This document shows, one piece after another, positions 1 through 5,819 of a DNA stretch of 6,583 bases; the stretch's first letter is position 1, and the number at the start of each line of letters is the position of its first letter. Source of the stretch: an uncultured Opitutia bacterium (GTDB taxonomy: Bacteria > Verrucomicrobiota > Verrucomicrobiia > Opitutales > UBA953). A program made the translations under genes and the position numbers. The notes under the pieces were generated by a model. It ran no database searches and was not told the origin of the DNA. It saw only the letters and a program-made list of their open reading frames with translations. Location of the stretch: assembly GCA_903853185.1 (NCBI GenBank), contig CAINSX010000305.1:1-6583 (forward strand). Reading direction: 5' to 3'.

Positions 1-81
1 GGCGAAACCTATCCCGACGAACCGCACCGCGGGCTCATCGCCCGACCGACGCGCGAGACGCAGCAGGGCTGCGCGCTCTAA
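1..81 (+). CDS. 3' end of an unidentified gene (partial, cut by the left edge)
   Basis: Reading from base 1 in frame 1 gives 26 codons ending in TAA at 79-81; the peptide ends in ETQQGCAL. About 22 of the 26 codons end in G or C, matching the clear genes of this window, and no minus-strand reading frame of comparable quality exists here. The gene would converge on the membrane protein that ends at 84, leaving only two bases between stop codons. The fragment is too short to assign a family or function. It could still be a chance open stretch in GC-rich DNA. Confidence 0.5.
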   Translation, partial: GETYPDEPHRGLIARPTRETQQGCAL

Positions 82-83
82 GT

Positions 84-782
84 TTAGCCCTCGCGCACAC
101 CGGCGCGGAGGCGACGGTCACGGGCGAGCACGAAGAGCAGCGGACCACCAATCACGAGCAGCGACCAGAGTCCCAGGACTAGGGCCCAGAACGTTCCGAG
201 TCCGCAGAAGCAGGACTGCTTGCGGCGCAGCACGAAATACCAAGGCAGGCAGAGGGCCAGTCCCACCGCGGAGCCCGCGATGTTCTTGCCCACGAAGCGT
301 TCCACCGCGTCAGCCTGACCGCGCGAACGATGTAGCAGGATCGGAATCCAAATCAGCCACGACGCCACCCAGACGGCGAGAGCACCCAGCACATAGGGAT
401 CCGAGTTGAAACCCTTCGGATCGGCCTTCGCGGAAAGATAATAGAGGTCGACCGAAGCGAGCAGCGGGATCGCAATGAAGAGTCCCCCGAGAAAAGCGGC
501 GGCGATGATGCGGGGTCCGAGTGGAGTCTTACCGCCCGTCGACGGAGCGACCGGTAGAGGCAGGAGCAATAGGCAGGACTGCAGAAGTGCGAAGGCCCAG
601 AGTAGTAGGATCCAGAACCATTCCTTACCGGAGGCTTCGAAGACACCGGCTCCAAGCAAATCTTTCAGGTTCAACGTGCCCGAATCCCAACCCACTAAGG
701 CCACGACCACCATCATCACGAAATTGAACGCGAACGCCAGCAGCACGGAGAGGGCCAGAATACGAACAAGGACGGAGGGCAT
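84..782 (-). CDS. Six-helix integral membrane protein of unknown function
   Basis: This 232-residue protein is dominated by hydrophobic segments, roughly residues 7-30, 55-78, 92-114, 130-150, 167-186 and 195-219, so it should sit in the inner membrane with about six helices. Short basic loops follow helix 4 (HRSRG, 151-155), helix 5 (RRK, 186-188) and helix 6 (RDRRLR, 221-226), suggesting these ends face the cytoplasm by the positive-inside rule. A CFCG motif (C191, C193) lies directly before the last helix. I do not recognise the family and see no catalytic or transport signature. The ATG at 782-780 is the first Met before helix 1; no Shine-Dalgarno is visible upstream. It is transcribed away from the Fe-S carrier gene and ends two bases from the gene entering from the left. 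That it is a real gene is fairly certain; its role is unknown. Confidence 0.8.
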   Translation of the reverse strand: MPSVLVRILALSVLLAFAFNFVMMVVVALVGWDSGTLNLKDLLGAGVFEASGKEWFWILLLWAFALLQSCLLLLPLPVAPSTGGKTPLGPRIIAAAFLGGLFIAIPLLASVDLYYLSAKADPKGFNSDPYVLGALAVWVASWLIWIPILLHRSRGQADAVERFVGKNIAGSAVGLALCLPWYFVLRRKQSCFCGLGTFWALVLGLWSLLVIGGPLLFVLARDRRLRAGVREG

Positions 783-852
783 AGGAGGGGTGCCAGAACC
801 CTATCACGGCTACCCCATTAGCCAAGGAAAAGCCCTGGACGGCGGCCGCCCC

Positions 853-879
853 TTGACTCCCGCCGTTTGCCCCTAAACT
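853..879 (+). promoter_or_regulatory. Possible promoter of the Fe-S carrier/msrB pair
   Basis: A TTGACT hexamer (853-858) is followed after 15 bp by TAAACT (874-879), giving five of six and four of six matches to the -35 and -10 consensus with a spacer shorter than the ideal 17. The -10 ends only seven bases before the ATG at 887, so transcription would begin at or next to the start codon. No ribosome binding site precedes that ATG, which fits a leaderless transcript. A 10-bp perfect palindrome, GGCGGCCGCC (841-850), sits immediately upstream and could be an operator or a GC-rich coincidence. Confidence 0.35.
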
Positions 880-886
880 TATAGGC

Positions 887-1204
887 ATGATCAACCTCAC
901 CGAAGCCGCTGCCCAGCAGATCCAGGTGCTCCAGAAAGCTCAGGCCAACCCTGAGTCCATCCTCCGCGTCCTCGTGGAGACCGGCGGCTGTTCCGGCTTC
1001 GAATACGGCATGGCCTTCGACGTGCGCAAGGCCGACGACCTCGAGTTCGAGAGCCAAGGCATGAAGATCCTCATCGACCCGACCAGCCACGCCTACCTCG
1101 ACGGCTCCACCGTGCATTTCGACGACGGCCTGCATGGCAAGGGCTTCGAAGTCCGTAACCCCAACGCCAGCAGCACCTGCGGTTGCGGCAAATCCTTCAG
1201 CTAA
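887..1204 (+). CDS. erpA: A-type iron-sulfur cluster carrier (HesB/IscA/ErpA family)
   Basis: This 105-residue cytoplasmic protein has the length and layout of an A-type carrier, which receives Fe-S clusters from the scaffold and passes them to apo-enzymes. The three conserved cysteines are present: C35 in GGCSGFEYG, and C98 and C100 in the C-terminal CGCGKSF motif. The run NPNASSTCGCG (91-101) is closer to what I recall of ErpA than of IscA, hence the symbol, but SufA, IscA or a generic HesB protein cannot be excluded. The ATG at 887 is the first in frame and lacks a Shine-Dalgarno. msrB starts five bases after its stop, so the two probably share a transcript. No other suf or isc gene is in the window, which is common for stand-alone A-type carriers. 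Confidence 0.92.
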   Translation: MINLTEAAAQQIQVLQKAQANPESILRVLVETGGCSGFEYGMAFDVRKADDLEFESQGMKILIDPTSHAYLDGSTVHFDDGLHGKGFEVRNPNASSTCGCGKSFS

Positions 1205-1208
1205 GACT

Positions 1209-1826
1209 ATGAATACGAAAACCTGGTTCCTCGCCGCCGGTGCCGCCGTCCTCGCCGCCCTCACCTACACCCTCTCCGCCGCCGGCGACAAGAAGGCCGC
1301 GCCCGCCCCCTCTCCTGAAACCAAGCCCATGAAAGAATCCGCCAAAGCCAAAATCCCCCAAGTGCTCGTCACGCTCGACGACGGCAAGGGTGGCGTCGGC
1401 AAGCCCACGCTCGTCGACAAGGTCGTCAAGACCGACGCCGAGTGGGCCGCCCTGCTCACTCCGGAGCAGTATTTCGTGACGCGTGCTAAGGGCACCGAGC
1501 GTCCGTTCTGCGGCACCCTGCTCGACAACCATAAGACCGGCACCTACCACTGCGTCTGCTGCGATCTCCCGCTCTTCTCGTCCAACGCCAAGTTCAACTC
1601 TGGCACCGGCTGGCCGAGCTTCTTCCAAGGCGTGTCCAAGGAGAACGTCGCCACCATCACCGACTCGAGCCACGGCATGAGCCGCACCGAGATTCTATGC
1701 GCGCGTTGCGACTGCCACCTCGGCCACGTGTTCGAAGATGGCCCCGCCCCGACCGGCCTGCGCTACTGCCTCAACTCCGAGTCCCTCAAGTTCAAGGAAC
1801 TCAAGGGCGCACCGGAGAAGAAGTAA
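1209..1826 (+). CDS. msrB: Exported peptide-methionine (R)-S-oxide reductase MsrB
   Basis: MsrB reduces the R form of methionine sulfoxide in oxidised proteins. The 205-residue product has an N-terminal hydrophobic stretch (residues 5-25) ending in LSAA/GDKK, a plausible signal peptidase I site or membrane anchor, then an Ala/Pro/Lys linker to about residue 50. The catalytic domain follows: zinc cysteines C115/C118 and C164/C167, the SGTGWPSF motif (131-138), HLGHVF (170-175) and the nucleophile C187 in GLRYCLNS. C101 in ERPFCGTLL is the likely resolving cysteine. Residues 50-95 (LVTLDDGKG onward) resemble an extra segment found in exported homologues of planctomycetes and relatives. The start at 1209 was chosen because it opens directly into the signal sequence; an in-frame ATG at 1134 lies inside the upstream gene and adds an unrelated stretch. 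Cytoplasmic MsrB is usually near 140 residues, so the N-terminal addition is real. Electron supply outside the cytoplasm is not visible here. Confidence 0.95.
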   Translation: MNTKTWFLAAGAAVLAALTYTLSAAGDKKAAPAPSPETKPMKESAKAKIPQVLVTLDDGKGGVGKPTLVDKVVKTDAEWAALLTPEQYFVTRAKGTERPFCGTLLDNHKTGTYHCVCCDLPLFSSNAKFNSGTGWPSFFQGVSKENVATITDSSHGMSRTEILCARCDCHLGHVFEDGPAPTGLRYCLNSESLKFKELKGAPEKK

Positions 1827-1841
1827 CTTACTTCTTCTTCG
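1814..1841. terminator. Palindrome centred on the msrB/obg convergent junction, possible bidirectional 3' hairpin
   Basis: Bases 1816-1826 are the exact reverse complement of 1828-1838, so there are 11-bp arms around the single base 1827 that separates the stop codons of msrB and obg. One G-T mismatch further out is followed by two more pairs. In RNA this could fold, from either strand, into a stem of about nine pairs with a five-base loop. It arises because both proteins end in Lys-Lys codons plus TAA. There is no true U-run after the stem, so it is not a classical intrinsic terminator; a role in ending or protecting the two transcripts is inference. Confidence 0.4.
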
Positions 1842-3132
1842 CCTTCGACTTCGAGGCCGCCTTCTTCACTGGGGCGGCCTTCTTCTTGACTACGACCTTG
1901 GCCGGCTTCTTCTTCGCGACCGGCTTGGAGACTTTCTTAGCAAGAGGCTTCTTGGCGACGACCTTCGGCTTCTTCACGCCAGGCTTGGCCTTCGCGGCGA
2001 CTTTCTTGACCTTCACGGCCTTCTTCGCGACCGGTTTGGCCTTCGCCTTCGGGGCGACGACCTTGGCGGTGTGGACCTTCGCCAGGCGCTTGGCCACGGC
2101 GGGTTCGACGTAAGGAGCGGGCGCCTTCGGGCGCTGGTCGACCGGGCCTTTCACGGCGGCCCAGAGCTTGTCGCGGAATTCCTGGATACCTTCCTGCGAG
2201 TAGCAGGAGATCGGGATCACCAGGTCCTTCACGCGTTCCTGAAACTTCTTCAGCTTCGCGGCGGCGGCCGGAAGGTCCATCTTGTTGGCGACGATGATGC
2301 GCGGCTTCGCGGCGAGGATCGGGGAGTAGAGGCGGAGTTCGCGCTCGAGGATGCGATGGTCGTCCCACGGCTCGCGGTTCTCGCTGCCGGCCATGTCGAT
2401 GATGAAGACCAGCAGCGAGCAGCGCTCGACGTGGCGAAGGAACTGGTGGCCCAGGCCGCGGTTCTCGTGCGCGCCTTCGATGAGTCCCGGGATGTCGGCC
2501 ATCACGATGCGGTCGAAGCGGTCGGTGTAGTCGATCACGCCCACGTTGACGTGGAGGGTCGTGAACGGATACGGCGCCATCTTCGGGCGGGCGGCCGTGA
2601 GGAGATTCGTCAGGGTCGACTTTCCCGCGTTCGGGTAGCCCACGAGGCCGATGTCGGCGATCGTCTTGAGCACGATGCGGAAGTTGCCTTCTTCGCCCGG
2701 GTAGCCGGGGGTCGTGCGACGCGGAGCCTGGTTGACCGAGCTCTTGAAGTTCATGTTACCCAGACCGCCCTTGCCGCCGGCGAGAAGCACGACGCGTTCG
2801 CCGTGCTCGGTCAGCTCGGCCACGAGACGGTTGGAGCCTTCCTCGAGGACCTGCGTGCCCGGAGGCACCGGCAGGATCAGGTCGCCGCCATCAGGACCCG
2901 CGCACTGGCGGCCCTGACCCGGAGCGCCATTGCGGGCGCGACGGTGCGGCTGCCAGCGGTAGGCCTGGAGATCGCCTTCGTTACGGTCGCAGACCAGGAC
3001 GACGTCGCCGCCCTTGCCGCCGTTACCGCCGTCGGGTCCGCCCTTCGGAATGAATTTCTCGCGACGGAAGCTGACGCAGCCGTGGCCGCCGTCTCCGGAC
3101 TTCAGTTCAACCTTGGCTTCGTCGATAAACAT
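1828..3132 (-). CDS. obg: Obg/CgtA GTPase with a long lysine-rich C-terminal tail
   Basis: Obg is an essential cytoplasmic GTPase involved in large ribosomal subunit assembly and stress control. The 434-residue product has the glycine-rich Obg fold at about 1-158 (e.g. GGPDGGNGGKGGDV, 31-44), then the G domain: G1 GYPNAGKST (165-173), switch I YPFTTLH (188-194), G3 DIPG (213-216), G4 NKMD (283-286) and G5 near SCYSQEG (309-315). After about residue 335 it carries neither the OCT domain of Bacillus Obg nor the acidic tail of E. coli ObgE. Instead residues 341-434 hold 35 lysines, many Ala, Val and Pro, and a single acidic residue, E343, like a histone H1 tail. It is the last gene of the minus-strand block, 54 bp after the permease, and not next to rplU-rpmA as in many bacteria. 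A weak AGGG lies three to four bases before the ATG, inside a small inverted repeat. Confidence 0.97.
   Translation of the reverse strand: MFIDEAKVELKSGDGGHGCVSFRREKFIPKGGPDGGNGGKGGDVVLVCDRNEGDLQAYRWQPHRRARNGAPGQGRQCAGPDGGDLILPVPPGTQVLEEGSNRLVAELTEHGERVVLLAGGKGGLGNMNFKSSVNQAPRRTTPGYPGEEGNFRIVLKTIADIGLVGYPNAGKSTLTNLLTAARPKMAPYPFTTLHVNVGVIDYTDRFDRIVMADIPGLIEGAHENRGLGHQFLRHVERCSLLVFIIDMAGSENREPWDDHRILERELRLYSPILAAKPRIIVANKMDLPAAAAKLKKFQERVKDLVIPISCYSQEGIQEFRDKLWAAVKGPVDQRPKAPAPYVEPAVAKRLAKVHTAKVVAPKAKAKPVAKKAVKVKKVAAKAKPGVKKPKVVAKKPLAKKVSKPVAKKKPAKVVVKKKAAPVKKAASKSKAKKK
1909..2064. repeat. In-frame direct repeats within the obg tail
   Basis: CTTCTTCGCGACCGG occurs at 1909-1923 and again at 2020-2034, 111 bp (37 codons) apart; on the coding strand it gives PVAKK in both places. 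GGCGACGACCTT occurs at 1954-1965 and 2053-2064, 99 bp (33 codons) apart, each giving KVVA. The spacing keeps frame, consistent with growth of the tail by duplication or slippage of short lysine-alanine units. Repeated AAG codon use for lysine contributes to the similarity. Confidence 0.6.
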
Positions 3133-3134
3133 TT

Positions 3135-3149
3135 GCCCTACGCTAGGGC
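3135..3149 (-). promoter_or_regulatory. Inverted repeat abutting the obg start codon
   Basis: GCCCTA (3135-3140) and TAGGGC (3144-3149) are perfect 6-bp arms around a CGC loop, beginning two bases upstream of the obg ATG (3132-3130). On the transcript the only nearby ribosome-binding-like bases, AGGG, are in the 3' arm, so folding could hide them. A better GGAGG lies 16 nt before the ATG, just outside the stem, and folding would bring it closer to the start. Either effect on translation is inferred; the hairpin is short. Confidence 0.3.
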
Positions 3150-3186
3150 CTCCCCGGCCCCGAGGGCGAGGAGGAAAGGCGGCGGC

Positions 3187-3957
3187 TTAGCGCTCCAGCC
3201 CGCGGGAACGGCGCAACCAGCGCTCAATCGGCGAGAAGAAAATGAGGTCCGCCAGCAGGCCGACGCCCACGACAACAAGCATCACGCCCACGACCTGATC
3301 CATGCGAAGCAGCTCGCGACCGGCGTGAAGGAGCGAACCCAGACCGAAGCCCGAGAGAATCACCACGAAGATCTCAGCCGCCATGAGCGAGCGCCAGGCG
3401 AAGGCCCAACCCTGCTTGAGGCCGCTGATGATGCCGGGCAAGGCGGCGGGGAAGATGACGTGCGTCCAGAGGTGCCAACCGCGGGAGCCCATGGTCATCG
3501 CCGCGCGGAGGTAGAGCGGCTGGACGGAGAGCACCGATTCCTGCACCGCAATGACGACGGCCCAGACTGTGCCCATGACCACGACGAACAGGACCGCGGC
3601 TTCGTTCTGGCCAAAGGCGATGATGGCCACCGGCACCCAGCACACCGACGGAAGCGTCTGCAGCCCGAGCGACAGGATGCCGATGGTATCACGGGCGAGG
3701 CTGGAACGGGCGCAGAGCGCTCCGACCGGTATGCCGATAGCAGCGCCAATGATGAAGCCGAGCATCAGGCGACGCATCGTGACCCACGTGGCCGAAGCCA
3801 GGGAGCCGTCACGGAGCGCGGACCAGAACCATTCGCCGATCTGCGTCGGCGCAGGGACCAGGACATCGTCGACACGGCCGGAACGGACGAACCACTCCCA
3901 GCCACCGAGAATCAGCAGGCCAATGACGATCGGGACGAGGGCGCGAGGGGGTTTCAT
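3187..3957 (-). CDS. ABC importer permease, SsuC/TauC/NrtB type
   Basis: This 256-residue inner-membrane protein forms the channel of the importer and probably works as a homodimer. Hydrophobic segments lie near residues 7-23, 64-84, 97-115, 120-140, 190-208 and 221-243. The cytoplasmic loop that docks on the ATPase is recognisable as an EAA-type motif at about 149-177 (RAAMTMGSRGWHLW, then FPAALPGI), with the invariant glycine at 157. The downstream GLKQGWAFAWRSLMAAEI (179-196) is typical of permeases for sulfonates, taurine and nitrate. Its ATG overlaps the ATPase TGA by four bases (ATGA), indicating translational coupling, and a perfect AAGGAGG sits seven bases upstream. Substrate cannot be read from the permease. 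Confidence 0.92.
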   Translation of the reverse strand: MKPPRALVPIVIGLLILGGWEWFVRSGRVDDVLVPAPTQIGEWFWSALRDGSLASATWVTMRRLMLGFIIGAAIGIPVGALCARSSLARDTIGILSLGLQTLPSVCWVPVAIIAFGQNEAAVLFVVVMGTVWAVVIAVQESVLSVQPLYLRAAMTMGSRGWHLWTHVIFPAALPGIISGLKQGWAFAWRSLMAAEIFVVILSGFGLGSLLHAGRELLRMDQVVGVMLVVVGVGLLADLIFFSPIERWLRRSRGLER

Positions 3958-4757
3958 ACGAGGCCCTCCTTAGGTTCGGCGAGGTGGGCGGAAAGAGCGG
4001 TGGTAATGTCAGCGGCCAAGGTGGCCAAGGCCGGGTCGTTGATCCGGCGCGGACGCGGCAGGTCGATATTGAAGACCTGACGGATGCGGCCCGGATTGGG
4101 CGATAGGAGCACGACACGGTCGCCGAGGCAGACCGCTTCGCGGATGTTATGCGTCACGAGGACGATGGTCTTCTTACGCTGCGTGAAAATCTTCTGGATG
4201 TCGCCGTAAAGTTGGTCACGCGTGAGCGCGTCGAGGGCGGAGAACGGCTCGTCCATCAGGAGCACGCGCGGATTCGGGGCGAGCGAACGCGCGAGGGCCA
4301 CGCGCTGACGCATGCCACCGGAAAGCTCGTGCGGGTGGGCCCTTTCCTTGTCGGCCAGGCCGACGAGATCGAGGTAGTAGCGAGCGGCCTCGGTGCGCTC
4401 GGCGTCGGTGAGCCCCGGCTTGAGGCGCAGTCCGAAGAGCACGTTCTCCAGGGCGTCGAGCCACGGAAAGAGCGCATCTTGCTGGAACATCACGAGACGG
4501 TCGCGGCCGGGCTCGACGACATCGGCGCCATCGAGCTTGATCGAACCTTCATCGACCTGTTCCAATCCGGCGAGCAGGCTGAGCAAGGTGGACTTGCCAC
4601 AACCCGAGGGTCCGACGAGCACGAGAAATTCGCCTTCCTTCACCTGCAGATTGATGTCCTCCACGGCCGTGACGAGACCGGCGCGTCCATTGAAACGCTT
4701 GGTCACGTGGCTCAGCGTGAGCTGAGAATGGGATTCACTGGACGGGTTAGCCGGCAT
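3954..4757 (-). CDS. ABC importer ATP-binding protein, SsuB/TauB/NrtD type
   Basis: This 267-residue cytoplasmic ATPase powers the importer. All functional motifs are intact: Walker A GPSGCGKST (49-57), Q-loop FQQD (91-94), signature LSGGMRQR (145-152), Walker B RVLLMDEP (164-171), D-loop SALD (173-176) and switch histidine H203. The FQQDALFPWLDALENV stretch (91-106) is typical of the nitrate/sulfonate/taurine ATPases. An in-frame TAA at 4770-4772, four codons before the ATG at 4757, fixes the start as the first available Met. The 45-bp gap after the binding-protein gene is pyrimidine-rich on the coding strand and holds no Shine-Dalgarno. The 3' end overlaps the permease start by four bases. 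Confidence 0.96.
   Translation of the reverse strand: MPANPSSESHSQLTLSHVTKRFNGRAGLVTAVEDINLQVKEGEFLVLVGPSGCGKSTLLSLLAGLEQVDEGSIKLDGADVVEPGRDRLVMFQQDALFPWLDALENVLFGLRLKPGLTDAERTEAARYYLDLVGLADKERAHPHELSGGMRQRVALARSLAPNPRVLLMDEPFSALDALTRDQLYGDIQKIFTQRKKTIVLVTHNIREAVCLGDRVVLLSPNPGRIRQVFNIDLPRPRRINDPALATLAADITTALSAHLAEPKEGLV
3965..3971 (-). promoter_or_regulatory. Strong Shine-Dalgarno of the permease gene
   Basis: The coding strand reads AAGGAGG seven bases before the permease ATG (3957-3955), within the last codons of the ATPase gene. It is the only full anti-16S match in front of any gene start here, and with the ATGA overlap it supports both the chosen start and coupled translation. Confidence 0.8.
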
Positions 4758-4802
4758 CGAGGCGAGGGATTAGCGTGAAGGGGGCAAAGAAAGCAAGGAG
4801 GG

Positions 4803-5819
4803 TTACTTACGGACAACGGGGAGGTCGGCGACCAAGGCCTGTAACAAAGGAGCCACCGGGGCTTCGCCGGCCAACAGGCCGCAGGAGCGAGAGTCGGACT
4901 GGGCCTTGGCGAAAGAGTCTGTGAGGCGACGCAGACGGAGCGCGGGCTCTTCGGGCTGATCCCAGTGGATCCGGCGGAGTGCGGAGGAGATGAGTTCGGC
5001 TTTCGGCGCAGCGGAGCGCGATTCGGCGCCCAAGGCTTCGCGTGAAAGACGCTCGAGCAAGACCGGGTCCGCGGCCAAGCGGTCGCGCAGTAGGTAGTGC
5101 GAACGCACGAACGCCTGCACTGCTTCGCCCTTGGTATCGAGGGCCTTCTGCGAAGCGGCCAGCACGGTGATGATTGAATCGCGGTTCTCGACGAGGACCT
5201 CGCCACCGAAATCATCCACCAGTCGCGTCACCCAAGGTTCAACCGTCCAGGCGCCATCGACGTCGCCACGCTTGAAGAGCGCGATCAGCTCGGCGTTCTG
5301 CGCTGGAAGCACTTGGGCATCGCCGCCCGCGATGGTGATATTGAGCCCGCCGGAACGCAGCCAGACGCGAGCGTCGACGTCCTGCGTATTACCTAACTGC
5401 GGCGTGGCGATGCGATGGCCGCGGAAATCAGCCGGAGTCCGCAGGGGCGATCCCTTGCGTACCACCAAGGCGTTGCCGCCGGAAGCGACGGGGGCTAGGA
5501 CGCGGATCGAGCGGCCCTTCGTGCGCACGTGGGCGTTGATCACCGGCGAGGCGCCGACATAGGTGATATCGATGGCACCGGCGACGAGGGCTTCCATGGC
5601 GGAAGGACCCGCATTGAAAGAACGCCATTCCAACTTAACCCCAACCGGGAGGTTAGGCTGATGAAAGTCTTTCCCTTCTCTTTCCAGCTGGCGTGCGGCC
5701 AGAGCCGGGGCGTGCGTCAGATTAGGGAAGAAGCCCACCCGCAAGACGACTGGCTGTTCGGCCGCGACCAAGGAGGACACGACGAGAAGAGCGAGGATAA
5801 GAGATCGCATGGCGGACAT
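4803..5819 (-). CDS. Periplasmic substrate-binding protein of the ABC importer, SsuA/TauA/NrtA-like
   Basis: This 338-residue protein should capture the ligand outside the inner membrane and deliver it to the permease. Residues 1-20 form a Sec signal peptide (MRSLILALLVVSSLVAA, cut before EQP); no lipobox cysteine is present. Family motifs follow in order: LRVGFFPNLTHA (26-37), FNAGPSAMEALVAGAID (68-84) with YVGASP (87-92), GGNALVVRKGS (114-124), IATPQLGNTQDV (137-148) and VDGAWTVEPW (187-196). These place it in the aliphatic sulfonate/nitrate/taurine binding class (NMT1/SsuA-like). Ligand identity stays open because no desulfonating or nitrate-reducing enzyme is nearby. An in-frame TAA at 5844-5846 limits the start to 5819 or the second Met at 5810. 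As the first gene of the minus-strand block, it follows the AT-rich gap that should carry the operon promoter. Confidence 0.93.
   Translation of the reverse strand: MSAMRSLILALLVVSSLVAAEQPVVLRVGFFPNLTHAPALAARQLEREGKDFHQPNLPVGVKLEWRSFNAGPSAMEALVAGAIDITYVGASPVINAHVRTKGRSIRVLAPVASGGNALVVRKGSPLRTPADFRGHRIATPQLGNTQDVDARVWLRSGGLNITIAGGDAQVLPAQNAELIALFKRGDVDGAWTVEPWVTRLVDDFGGEVLVENRDSIITVLAASQKALDTKGEAVQAFVRSHYLLRDRLAADPVLLERLSREALGAESRSAAPKAELISSALRRIHWDQPEEPALRLRRLTDSFAKAQSDSRSCGLLAGEAPVAPLLQALVADLPVVRK

Noticed and set aside
808..823. GGCTA/TAGCC 5-bp inverted repeat in the divergent gap
   Set aside because: The arms are too short and not placed at a convincing promoter; expected by chance in this composition.
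1134..1208. Upstream in-frame start for MsrB that would add 25 residues
   Set aside because: It lies inside the Fe-S carrier gene in another frame, and the ATG at 1209 opens directly into a good signal sequence.
3150..3172. GC-rich imperfect inverted repeat between the permease and obg as a terminator
   Set aside because: The arms pair for four bases, then a mismatch and two more, with no T-run on either side, so it is not a convincing intrinsic terminator.
1738..4080. A 780-codon plus-strand open frame antisense to obg, the permease and part of the ATPase
   Set aside because: It is the mirror of strongly supported genes in GC-rich DNA, spans several of them, has repetitive His/Arg/Asp/Leu-rich composition and shows no domain. 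It is a shadow produced by codon bias.
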